Origin: Bacteroidales bacterium
GTDB lineage: Bacteria > Bacteroidota > Bacteroidia > Bacteroidales > UBA932
DNA length: 24,307 nt
Direction of reading: 5' to 3'
NCBI GenBank assembly: GCA_023227835.1
Contig: JALOCI010000042.1
Location: forward strand, 1 to 24,307
The translations under genes and the position numbers were made by a program. Within the stretch, counting starts at the first letter, position 1; each line of letters opens with the position of its first letter. This document shows, in pieces, positions 13,822-21,131 of the stretch. The notes under the pieces were generated by a model that worked only from the letters and a program-made list of their open reading frames with translations, did no database searches and had not been told where the DNA came from.

Positions 13822-15339
13822 ATGTATAAGACACTTAAATGGACCAGGGTCACCCTGTCTCTTCTCATATTTGTTTTGGTGACTCTTAATTTCCTGTACT
13901 TTTCAAATGGGTGGTCAAATGTATTTCCACAAATTCTTAAACTGCAGTTTGTACCATCCTTACTGGGACTTTTTACAGGTTCAGCCCTGTTTTTCCTCAT
14001 TTTAACAGTTCTGACTCTTCTGTTTGGCAGAGTATACTGTTCAACACTATGCCCTGCAGGAACATTCCAGGATATTGTTTCCAGGACGGCATTCATCTTT
14101 AAATCAAAAAAAGCCCGTCGTTACAAGTATTCATCAGGTCATGGCATCTTACGTTATTCTATACTTGCGGTTGTTATGCTTCCGCTAATCGGCGGTATTA
14201 CATTGCCTCTGGCCTTGCTGGATCCTTATTCAAGCTGGGGCAGAGTCTCCAGTCAGATTATCGGGAAAACAGAACAGTTAATTAATAATATACTTTCTTC
14301 ATATTTCCCTGAAACAATTTTTGTAAGAAGCTATTTCCATTTTGCGCTTGCGGCGTTTTTGCTGGCAACACTTTTTCTTATTGCTCTTATTGTGTTCAGT
14401 GCGTTAAGAGGAAGACTATATTGCAACACGATATGTCCTGTCGGTTCAATCCTTGGAGGTATTTCAAAATACGCTGTTTTTAAACCAGCTATAAACGAGA
14501 ATTGTAATCAGTGCATGCTCTGTGTGACTAAATGCAAGAGTCAGTGTATAGATATAAAAAATAAAAAGATAGATATAAGCAGATGTGTTGCTTGCCTGGA
14601 TTGCATGCAAGGCTGTAAAAAGGGGGCTATATCCTATGAATTTTCCTATAAGTCCAAGAAACCCGAGAATGTGACCGATCAGCAGGGCAGGAGAAGGGCA
14701 TTGATAGCACTTGGGTTATTAGGAGGCGCAATTGCAGCAAGAGCTGCTAAAATAGGACCCTTGGCCTCTTCAAAATCTGAAAAAAAGGCAATTGCGCCTC
14801 CGGGAGCGCAGAGCATAGAGAATCTCAAGGCACATTGTACAACTTGCCATGCATGTATCTCTGCATGCCCGAATAGTATAATAAAGCCGGCGACATTGGA
14901 ATATGGACTTGAGGGATTGATGATGCCGGTTCTGGATTATAAGAATCAATTCTGTGCGTACGAGTGCAATAAATGCTCTCAGGTGTGTCCTAACGGGGCT
15001 CTTATTCCTTTAAAAATTGAAGAAAAGAAATTGTCTCAGATTGGTAAAGCTAAATTTACCCTTAGGGATTGCATCGTATACAAAGACGGTACCGATTGCG
15101 GTGCATGTGATGAACATTGTCCTACAAATGCCATAACTATGATCCCATACAGGGATACCGGATTATATATTCCTAAATTGGACAGAGACGTATGTATAGG
15201 TTGTGGGGCTTGTGAGTACATTTGTCCTGCAGAACCGGTTAAAGCCATGATAGTATACGGGAACGAAACCCACTCAGTGGCAAAGGAGGCACCCAAGGAG
15301 GAGAAACAGGATATAAAGGTTGACGAATTCGGATTTTAG
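13822..15339 (+). CDS. Membrane-bound polyferredoxin, NapH-NapG-like fusion (about six [4Fe-4S] motifs)
   Basis: A 505-residue protein that reads as NapH and NapG joined. Residues 1-215 contain hydrophobic helices and two NapH-like 'YC-x3-CP' motifs (C73/C77 and C201/C205). Two ferredoxin motifs follow: C228-C231-C234-C238 and C255-C258-C261-C265. Then 'GRRRALIALGLLGGAIAARA' (289-308) looks like a relic Tat signal or extra helix, as found at the start of NapG. The C-terminal half has four more cysteine groups: C339-342-345-349, C378-382-385-389, C417-426-429-433 and C458-461-464-468. It could carry electrons between the quinone pool or cytoplasm and a periplasmic acceptor. No nitrate reductase genes are nearby, so a Nap role is unlikely. 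The partner is probably the DUF362 protein 4 bp upstream. Its stop overlaps that of trmD. Confidence 0.87.
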   Translation: MYKTLKWTRVTLSLLIFVLVTLNFLYFSNGWSNVFPQILKLQFVPSLLGLFTGSALFFLILTVLTLLFGRVYCSTLCPAGTFQDIVSRTAFIFKSKKARRYKYSSGHGILRYSILAVVMLPLIGGITLPLALLDPYSSWGRVSSQIIGKTEQLINNILSSYFPETIFVRSYFHFALAAFLLATLFLIALIVFSALRGRLYCNTICPVGSILGGISKYAVFKPAINENCNQCMLCVTKCKSQCIDIKNKKIDISRCVACLDCMQGCKKGAISYEFSYKSKKPENVTDQQGRRRALIALGLLGGAIAARAAKIGPLASSKSEKKAIAPPGAQSIENLKAHCTTCHACISACPNSIIKPATLEYGLEGLMMPVLDYKNQFCAYECNKCSQVCPNGALIPLKIEEKKLSQIGKAKFTLRDCIVYKDGTDCGACDEHCPTNAITMIPYRDTGLYIPKLDRDVCIGCGACEYICPAEPVKAMIVYGNETHSVAKEAPKEEKQDIKVDEFGF

Positions 15340-16016
15340 TCCTTAAGAAGTTCCGGCCGGAGTTTTCTGGTACGGTCCAATGACTCTTTTTCCTGCCACT
15401 CTTTTATCAATTTCGGATTCCCGGACAATAATACATCGGGGACTTTCCAACCATTGAATTCAGCAGGCCTTGTATAGGCAGGTGGTGCGAGAAGATCATC
15501 CTGAAACGAGTCGCTTAATGCGGAAGTCTCATCTGACAGGGCTCCCGGGATTAGCCTTATAACGGCATCACATACTACTGATGCCGGAATCTCTCCCCCG
15601 CTTAGCACATAGTTGCCAATGGAGATTTCCCTTGTTATCAGATGCTCTCTTATTCTGTGGTCAACACCCTTATAGTGTCCGCACAGGATGATTATGTTTT
15701 TGAGACAGGAAAGTTGATTAGCTATTTTTTGATCTAATAACTCACCATCAGGGCTCATATATATGATTTCATCATATTTTCGTTCGCTTTTCAGTTTTGT
15801 AATTAATTTATATACAGGCTCTATCATCATAACCATGCCGGCGTCGCCTCCGAAACAGTAGTCATCTATCTGTCTGTAGTTGCCTTTTCCGTACTCGCGG
15901 ATATCGTGTATGTAAATCTCGACAAGTTTACTCTCTTTAGCTCTCTTCACTATTGAGTGATTCAACGGACTCTCAAGCAATTCCGGAACCACACTTAATA
16001 TATCAAATCTAATCAT
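15336..16016 (-). CDS. trmD: tRNA (guanine-N1)-methyltransferase TrmD
   Basis: TrmD methylates N1 of G37 in tRNAs that have G36-G37, using S-adenosylmethionine, and so prevents +1 frameshifting. The 226 residues form the SPOUT trefoil-knot fold. The SAM-binding loop is 'ISIGNYVLSGGEIPASVVCD' (131-150). The residues corresponding to E. coli R154 and D169 occur at the same numbers here (DAVIRLIPG, SALSDSF). 'DDYCFGGDAGMVM' (51-63) matches the N-terminal signature, with Asp where many homologues have Gly. It is about 30 residues shorter than E. coli TrmD, mainly at the C-terminal end. It stands alone, not in the usual rpsP-rimM-trmD-rplS operon. Its start codon is only 4 bp from a strong -7 element, and its stop codon overlaps that of the convergent polyferredoxin gene. 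Confidence 0.96.
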   Translation of the reverse strand: MIRFDILSVVPELLESPLNHSIVKRAKESKLVEIYIHDIREYGKGNYRQIDDYCFGGDAGMVMMIEPVYKLITKLKSERKYDEIIYMSPDGELLDQKIANQLSCLKNIIILCGHYKGVDHRIREHLITREISIGNYVLSGGEIPASVVCDAVIRLIPGALSDETSALSDSFQDDLLAPPAYTRPAEFNGWKVPDVLLSGNPKLIKEWQEKESLDRTRKLRPELLKD

Positions 16017-16020
16017 GTTG

Positions 16021-16050
16021 CAAATTTAGATAAATCACGGCATTAGCAAA
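16021..16050 (-). promoter_or_regulatory. trmD: Promoter of trmD, possibly giving a leaderless mRNA
   Basis: On the minus strand TTTG (16050-16047) and TAAATTTG (16028-16021) are 18 bp apart. The -7 element ends only 4 bp before the trmD ATG at 16016-16014, so transcription would start at or within a base or two of the start codon. Confidence 0.5.
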
Positions 16051-16058
16051 TTTTTTTT

Positions 16059-16066
16059 TATATTTG
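16059..16066 (+). promoter_or_regulatory. -7 promoter element for the DUF349-yidC-yggS operon
   Basis: TATATTTG is an exact TAnnTTTG match 29 bp before the ATG at 16096 and follows a run of nine T residues. The surrounding 20 bp nearly duplicate 7359-7378 in another divergent gap. Confidence 0.5.
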
Positions 16067-16095
16067 CGAGTTATTAACATATTAGCCTTGCAATA

Positions 16096-17931
16096 ATGGA
16101 CCAAGAAATTATCCCGACTGCTCCTGAGGAGCAATTCAAGGAAGGTGAGATCCTTGAAAATACGCAGAGTAATGACTCTTTAACTGAGTATCCAGATCAT
16201 TCAAATAAAAGTCTGAAAGAGATTTTGCAGATTTTTCAGGAATTGATAGAAAGGGGAGACCAGCAAGAGATGTATAAACTTGCAGAAGGCATTAAGGCTG
16301 CATTTTATAAAGCACTCAAAAGAGAAAAAATTGCCGCAGGTTTTATAGCACCATCAGAAAGTGTGGACAATGCGGAAGAGGAGCTTCAGGAGACAGTAGT
16401 TTCACATAATCCTTTTGCTGAAATTGAGAGAGGCTTTAAGGAGCTCTATGCTCAATACAAATCATTAAGGGGAAACTTCCTGCAAACCATTGAAAAGCAG
16501 AAGGAGGAAAATCTGGCTAAGAAAAATGTCATTATTGACGAACTCAAGGATCTGCTTGAAAAACAGGAAGATCTTCATCAGACTTTCCCGGCATTTCGTG
16601 AACTTCAGAGTAGGTGGAAGTCGATAGGCCCTGTACCACAGGCAAATAACAAGGATATATGGGATACGTATCAATATTTGGTTGAGAAATTCTATGATTA
16701 TGTCAAGATAAATAACGAGCTCAGGGACCTTGATCTCAAAAAGAACCTTGAGATTAAAGTTGAACTTTGTGAAAAGGCAGAGGCTCTTATTAATGAACCA
16801 AATATCATTCAGGCTTTTAGAAAATTGCAGAAACTTCATGAAGAGTGGCGAGAGCTGGGACCTGTGAATAAGGAGATGAGGGAAGAGATATGGGAAAGGT
16901 TTAAAAAGGCAACTTCAAACGTAAACAAAAGACAACAAGAGTTTTTTGAAACTCAGAAGGAGTCTCAGAAAGAGAATCTGGAGCTTAAGGCGTCGCTTTG
17001 TGAGAAGGTAGAGGCTATAGTTGCTTTGGAAGGCGAGAAGGATTGGAACGCACTTACAAAAGAGATAGAGAAAATTCAGAATGACTGGAAGGGAATAGGT
17101 TTCGCCTCAAAAAAGGAGAACCAGAAAATATATGACCGCTTCAGGGCAGCCTGTGACAAATTTTACGATGCCAAGAGAGAGCATTACTCTCAGTTCAAGA
17201 GTGTAATGCAGGAGAATTACGATAAAAAAATTGCTCTGTGTGAGCAGGCGGAAGCGCTAAAGGACAGCGAAGACTGGAAGCGAACAACAGACCAGCTTAT
17301 AAACCTTCAGAAAAAATGGAAGGAGATTGGACCGGTAGCCCGCAAACAGTCTGATATCGTTTGGAAAAGGTTCAGGGCAGCCTGTGATACATTTTTTGAC
17401 AATAAATCAAAACATTACAGTTCTGTAGATGATTCTTTTGAACAGAATCTTGCTAAGAAGCTAGAACTCATTCAGGAGATCAATGACTACAAACTTGATT
17501 CAAGGCCATTGGAAAATACTGAAGCTATGAAAGATTTCCAGGCAAGGTGGGGAGAAATTGGTTTTGTTCCTATTAAAGATAAAGAGAGAATCCAGGCTGC
17601 GTACAGACATGCTATGGAACAAAAATTCGGTGAAATGCGAAATCCTGAACAGGAGAACAGAATTAACCGATACAAAAAGCATCTTAAAGATGTATCATCA
17701 TCTTCAAAAGGTGGCGGAGTGAGGGCAGAAAGGGAGAAGCTCATTCAGAAATACAGGCAGATGGAACAAGATATTGCAGTGTGGGAGAACAATATGGGAT
17801 TCTTTACAAAATCAAAAAATGCCGATTCACTTCTCCTCGATATAGAAAAGAAGATTGATGCTGCAAAATTTGAGCTTTCACAGCTTGAAGAGAAGATTAA
17901 ATTAATAGACAACCAAAACGACGCTCAATAA
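16096..17931 (+). CDS. Protein with five DUF349 repeats
   Basis: A 611-residue, highly charged, helical protein with no signal peptide or membrane segment. Five DUF349 repeats are visible, each centred on W-x2-[IL]G[PF]V/A: W174 (KSIGPV), W251 (RELGPV), W331 (KGIGFA), W408 (KEIGPV) and W485 (GEIGFV). Spacing is 77, 80, 77 and 77 residues, so the array is very regular. Helices carrying motifs such as 'LCEKAEAL' recur before repeats two to four. Residues 1-110 are acidic and probably disordered. Residues 545-605 look like a coiled coil. DUF349 proteins have no well-settled biochemical role in Bacteroidota. The gene is joined to yidC by a TAATG overlap (17929-17933), suggesting coupled translation and possibly a role near membrane protein insertion. 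Confidence 0.9.
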   Translation: MDQEIIPTAPEEQFKEGEILENTQSNDSLTEYPDHSNKSLKEILQIFQELIERGDQQEMYKLAEGIKAAFYKALKREKIAAGFIAPSESVDNAEEELQETVVSHNPFAEIERGFKELYAQYKSLRGNFLQTIEKQKEENLAKKNVIIDELKDLLEKQEDLHQTFPAFRELQSRWKSIGPVPQANNKDIWDTYQYLVEKFYDYVKINNELRDLDLKKNLEIKVELCEKAEALINEPNIIQAFRKLQKLHEEWRELGPVNKEMREEIWERFKKATSNVNKRQQEFFETQKESQKENLELKASLCEKVEAIVALEGEKDWNALTKEIEKIQNDWKGIGFASKKENQKIYDRFRAACDKFYDAKREHYSQFKSVMQENYDKKIALCEQAEALKDSEDWKRTTDQLINLQKKWKEIGPVARKQSDIVWKRFRAACDTFFDNKSKHYSSVDDSFEQNLAKKLELIQEINDYKLDSRPLENTEAMKDFQARWGEIGFVPIKDKERIQAAYRHAMEQKFGEMRNPEQENRINRYKKHLKDVSSSSKGGGVRAEREKLIQKYRQMEQDIAVWENNMGFFTKSKNADSLLLDIEKKIDAAKFELSQLEEKIKLIDNQNDAQ

Positions 17932-19802
17932 TGAAGAAAAATTCGATCATTGGATTTGTACTTATAGGTGCTATACTTATAGGGTTCAGCTGGTACAATT
18001 CAAAGATATACAGAGAACAGGAGAAAGAGAAGATGCAAATGGACTCTGTTGCCAGAGTTCAGGCAAAGGCTGCCATAGAGCAGATGGCACTTGACTCTGC
18101 ATCTGTTATACTTGGAGCATCTGATAGTACTCATACAAGTGATTCATCCAGACTCAACTCTGTATACAAAGATTCTTCATTGGTAAAAGCCAGTGTGGCA
18201 CAGGAGGAATTCCTGACTCTGGAAAATGATAAAATTAAGATTGAGTTTACAAACAAGGGGGCACAACCTTATAAGGTTGAAATAAAGAACTACTACACTT
18301 TTGATTCTCTTCCGCTTTATATTGTTAAAGAGAAAGCAAGTAAGTTTTCAATGGTTTTGTTTACCAATCAGGAGATTGCTACTGATAGTTTCGTGTTTGA
18401 AAAGACTCTGTCAACTGACACATCCGTAGTGTACAGGTTACCTTTTGATGCAGATTCATATATTGAATACAACTACTCTTTGAACAAGGGCAGTTATATG
18501 GTCGATCTTGACATTAGATTTGTCGGGATGAAGGAACATATTCAGAAAAAGGTTACCACAATGGACCTGCACTGGGTTTTAGATGTTCCCAGACTGGAAA
18601 AGGGCTATGACAATGAAAAGAACTACTCTTCGTTATTGTATAAATATCCTAATTCAAAAGATGTTGAAAGCCTCGGATTGAGGAAGGAAAGTGTAGAGAA
18701 GGATGTCAGAACAAAAATTAACTGGGTTGCGTTCCAGCAGCAGTTCTTTTCGGCGATTCTTGTATCTGGAAATAATTTTAATACAGGGTTGCTTAGTTAC
18801 AATATTTACCCCGAGTCCGATCCGGATAAGAATCTTATGCATTGCGAGGCAAATATGCAGGTTCCGTATTCAGACGAGGAGGTGGTATCCATGCCTTTCC
18901 AGTTTTACTATGGACCGAATCATTACAAGACCCTGAAATCTTATGACCAGGGTTTTGAAAAGATAGTTCCGCTTGGAGGATGGCTTATCGGTTGGATAAA
19001 CAGATATATCGTAATTCTTGTATTTGATCTTCTAAATAAATTTATCGGTAATTACGGACTTATTATTTTGATTCTTACTATTCTTATTAAGATTGTAATA
19101 TCTCCGCTTACTCTTAAATCATACATGTCATCTGCAAAGATGCGTGTACTTAAACCTGAGGTTGATAAGATAAACGAGAAGTACCCTAAATCGGAAGATG
19201 CCATGAAGAAGCAACAGGAGACCATGGCTCTTTACAAGAAGGCTAACGTGAGTATGTTCGGCGGTTGCCTGCCTATGTTGCTTCAGATGCCTATCCTGTT
19301 TGCCATGTTCAAATTCTTCCCGGCCTCATTTGAGTTGAGACAGGAAGGTTTTCTTTGGGCAGATGATTTGAGTGCGTATGATTCCATATTGAATTTACCT
19401 TTCAGTATTCCTCTTTATGGAGATCACGTGAGTCTTTTTGCTCTGCTTATGGCAATATCGATGTACTTCTACTCAAAGATGAATGCCGATCAGATGGCAA
19501 CCGGACCACAAATGGCAGGAATGAAATTTATGAGCCTCTATTTTATGCCTGTATTTCTGCTGGTTTTATGTAATAATTTCTCAAGTGGTCTTAGCTATTA
19601 TTACATGCTGTCAAACCTTCTCACTATGCTTCAGACTTGGGTTATACGAAAGTATTTCGTTGATGAGGATAAGTTATATGCAAAGCTTAAAGAGAAAGCT
19701 GCTTCTAATGCACCGGTGAAAAAATCGAAATTCCAGCAGAGACTTGACGAGGCATATAAAATGCAGCAACAACAACTTCAACAGCAAAAGAAGAAAAAAT
19801 GA
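17931..19802 (+). CDS. yidC: Membrane protein insertase YidC (Oxa1 family)
   Basis: YidC inserts and folds inner-membrane proteins, alone or with SecYEG. The 623 residues contain the N-terminal anchor (about 5-22), a large periplasmic P1 domain (about 90-340) and the conserved five-helix core (about 355-575). The core's first helix has K387 (ILIKIVISPLT) where E. coli has its essential groove Arg366. The cytoplasmic hairpin helices follow (SAKMRVLKPEVDKINEKYP), then 'GGCLPMLLQMPILFAMFKFF' (444-463). The tail from about 585 is basic and glutamine-rich (QQQQLQQQKKKK), fitting ribosome contact. It begins inside the stop of the DUF349 gene (1-bp overlap) and ends in a 4-bp ATGA overlap with yggS. 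Confidence 0.97.
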   Translation: MKKNSIIGFVLIGAILIGFSWYNSKIYREQEKEKMQMDSVARVQAKAAIEQMALDSASVILGASDSTHTSDSSRLNSVYKDSSLVKASVAQEEFLTLENDKIKIEFTNKGAQPYKVEIKNYYTFDSLPLYIVKEKASKFSMVLFTNQEIATDSFVFEKTLSTDTSVVYRLPFDADSYIEYNYSLNKGSYMVDLDIRFVGMKEHIQKKVTTMDLHWVLDVPRLEKGYDNEKNYSSLLYKYPNSKDVESLGLRKESVEKDVRTKINWVAFQQQFFSAILVSGNNFNTGLLSYNIYPESDPDKNLMHCEANMQVPYSDEEVVSMPFQFYYGPNHYKTLKSYDQGFEKIVPLGGWLIGWINRYIVILVFDLLNKFIGNYGLIILILTILIKIVISPLTLKSYMSSAKMRVLKPEVDKINEKYPKSEDAMKKQQETMALYKKANVSMFGGCLPMLLQMPILFAMFKFFPASFELRQEGFLWADDLSAYDSILNLPFSIPLYGDHVSLFALLMAISMYFYSKMNADQMATGPQMAGMKFMSLYFMPVFLLVLCNNFSSGLSYYYMLSNLLTMLQTWVIRKYFVDEDKLYAKLKEKAASNAPVKKSKFQQRLDEAYKMQQQQLQQQKKKK

Positions 19803-20455
19803 CAATTTCCGCACGAATAGAGGAGATAAATAAAGAACTGCCGCCAACTACAAGATTGGTGGCAGTTTCTAAATTTAAACCTGCGGAAGATATAATGGAG
19901 GCCTATAATTCAGGTGTGCGTGAGTTTGGTGAGAATCGTCCGCAGGAGATGCAAATGAAGGCACAAACCCTGCCCCCGGACATAAAGTGGCATTTTATCG
20001 GACATCTTCAGACAAACAAGGTAAAGATGATTGTTGACAAGGCAGACCTTATTCACTCCGTTGATTCAATCAGATTGGCGCAAGAGATAGACAGACAGGC
20101 AGAACTGCGTTCAATAACAAAGAATTGTCTGCTTCAGATTCATATTGCAATGGAGGAGACTAAACAGGGTTTTACTCATGAGGAGATAAATGAAGGTATG
20201 GGAATTCTGAAATCCTTAAAGAATATAAGGATTTGCGGAGTGATGGGTATGGCTTCGTATATCTCTGAAACAGAGCAGATAAGGAATGAGTTCCGGGCTC
20301 TGAAGGCTGAGTTTGATTCTCTCAAAGAAAAGCACTTCAAGGATTCCTGTTATTTTAAGGAGATATCTATGGGGATGTCAGGAGATTACAGGATAGCAAT
20401 AGAAGAGGGGAGTACTATCGTCAGAATCGGAACTGGGATTTTCGGTGTAAGATAA
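19799..20455 (+). CDS. yggS: YggS/PLPBP-family pyridoxal phosphate homeostasis protein
   Basis: A 218-residue single-domain PLP-binding protein of the alanine racemase N-terminal fold. Homologues such as E. coli YggS (PLPHP) bind pyridoxal 5'-phosphate without known enzyme activity and keep vitamin B6 and some amino acid pools balanced. K25 in 'LVAVSKFKP' is the expected Schiff-base lysine. Other family motifs are GENRPQEM, 'KWHFIGHLQTNKVK', 'HIAMEETKQGF', 'GVMGMASY' and the phosphate-binding C-terminal 'SMGMSGDYRIAIEEGSTIVR'. Its ATG overlaps the yidC stop by 4 bp. It converges on ung with only 4 bp between stops, so transcription from each side may read into the other gene unless the small hairpin at 20461-20476 stops it. 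Confidence 0.95.
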   Translation: MTISARIEEINKELPPTTRLVAVSKFKPAEDIMEAYNSGVREFGENRPQEMQMKAQTLPPDIKWHFIGHLQTNKVKMIVDKADLIHSVDSIRLAQEIDRQAELRSITKNCLLQIHIAMEETKQGFTHEEINEGMGILKSLKNIRICGVMGMASYISETEQIRNEFRALKAEFDSLKEKHFKDSCYFKEISMGMSGDYRIAIEEGSTIVRIGTGIFGVR

Positions 20456-20459
20456 TTTA

Positions 20460-21122
20460 CTACCAATTTATTGGTACTTTTCCCTGTGATTCAAGAATTT
20501 TATTAGTCCCGGAAAAATGGCGGCATCCGAAAAATGCGCCTTGTGCAAGCGGAGATGGGTGAGCTGCTTCCAGAACAAAATGCCGGTTAACATCTATCAG
20601 ATTTTTTTTGCTCTTTGCAAAATTACCCCACAACAAAAAAACAATACCCTCTCTTTTGTCGGAGAGTCTCTTAATCACAGCATCAGTGAATTGTGTCCAT
20701 CCAATGCTGCTGTGTGAAGCAGGGGATCCTGCCCTGACTGTGAGTACTGCATTGAGAAGAAACACTCCTTGCTTAGCCCATCTTTCCAGAGATCCGCTTT
20801 GTGGCGGATCCACACCGATATCTGTTTTTAGTTCCTTAAAAATATTGACCAGAGATGGTGGCGGCTTTATCCCTTCAGGTACAGAAAATGAAAGTCCGTG
20901 GGCCTGACCGGGGTTGTGGTATGGATCCTGTCCGATAATTACAACTTTCACTTTGTCAAAAGGGGTTGAATTGAATGCATTAAAGATAAGATTCCCTTTA
21001 GGATAGATAACCACATGAGATTCCATCTCTTTTTTCAGAAAATCCACAATCTTCGAGAAATACTCTTTATCAAACTCCTCCTGGAGCTCTCTTCTCCAAC
21101 TCTCTTCAATTCTTACTTCCAT
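20460..21122 (-). CDS. ung: Uracil-DNA glycosylase, family 1
   Basis: Ung removes uracil from DNA as the first step of base excision repair. The 220 residues contain the family-1 motifs: water-activating D66 in GQDPYHNPGQAHGLSFSV, 'PPPSLVNIFKEL', N124 in LLNAVLTV (uracil recognition), and H188 in AAHPSPLAQGAFFGC (leaving-group stabilisation). Positions agree closely with E. coli D64, N123 and H187. Length is normal. It follows lon by 9 bp on the same strand, so lon-ung may be one transcript. It ends four bases from the convergent yggS stop. Confidence 0.97.
   Translation of the reverse strand: MEVRIEESWRRELQEEFDKEYFSKIVDFLKKEMESHVVIYPKGNLIFNAFNSTPFDKVKVVIIGQDPYHNPGQAHGLSFSVPEGIKPPPSLVNIFKELKTDIGVDPPQSGSLERWAKQGVFLLNAVLTVRAGSPASHSSIGWTQFTDAVIKRLSDKREGIVFLLWGNFAKSKKNLIDVNRHFVLEAAHPSPLAQGAFFGCRHFSGTNKILESQGKVPINW
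20461..20476. terminator. Weak hairpin between convergent yggS and ung
   Basis: TACCAA-TTTA-TTGGTA forms a 6-bp stem with a 4-nt loop right after the yggS stop and overlapping the ung stop codon. On the plus strand CTTTT follows. The stem is short, so termination is uncertain, but no stronger candidate exists between these two genes. Confidence 0.3.
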
Positions 21123-21131
21123 GATAAAAAC

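Noticed and set aside
13822..15339. Periplasmic nitrate reductase components NapG/NapH
   Set aside because: The cysteine layout resembles them, but napA, napB or napC are absent nearby and the two parts are fused, so a Nap name would mislead.
15352..15361. Palindrome TCCGGCCGGA near the trmD stop as a terminator
   Set aside because: It has no loop, lies inside trmD coding sequence and lacks a proper U tract, so it is likely chance.
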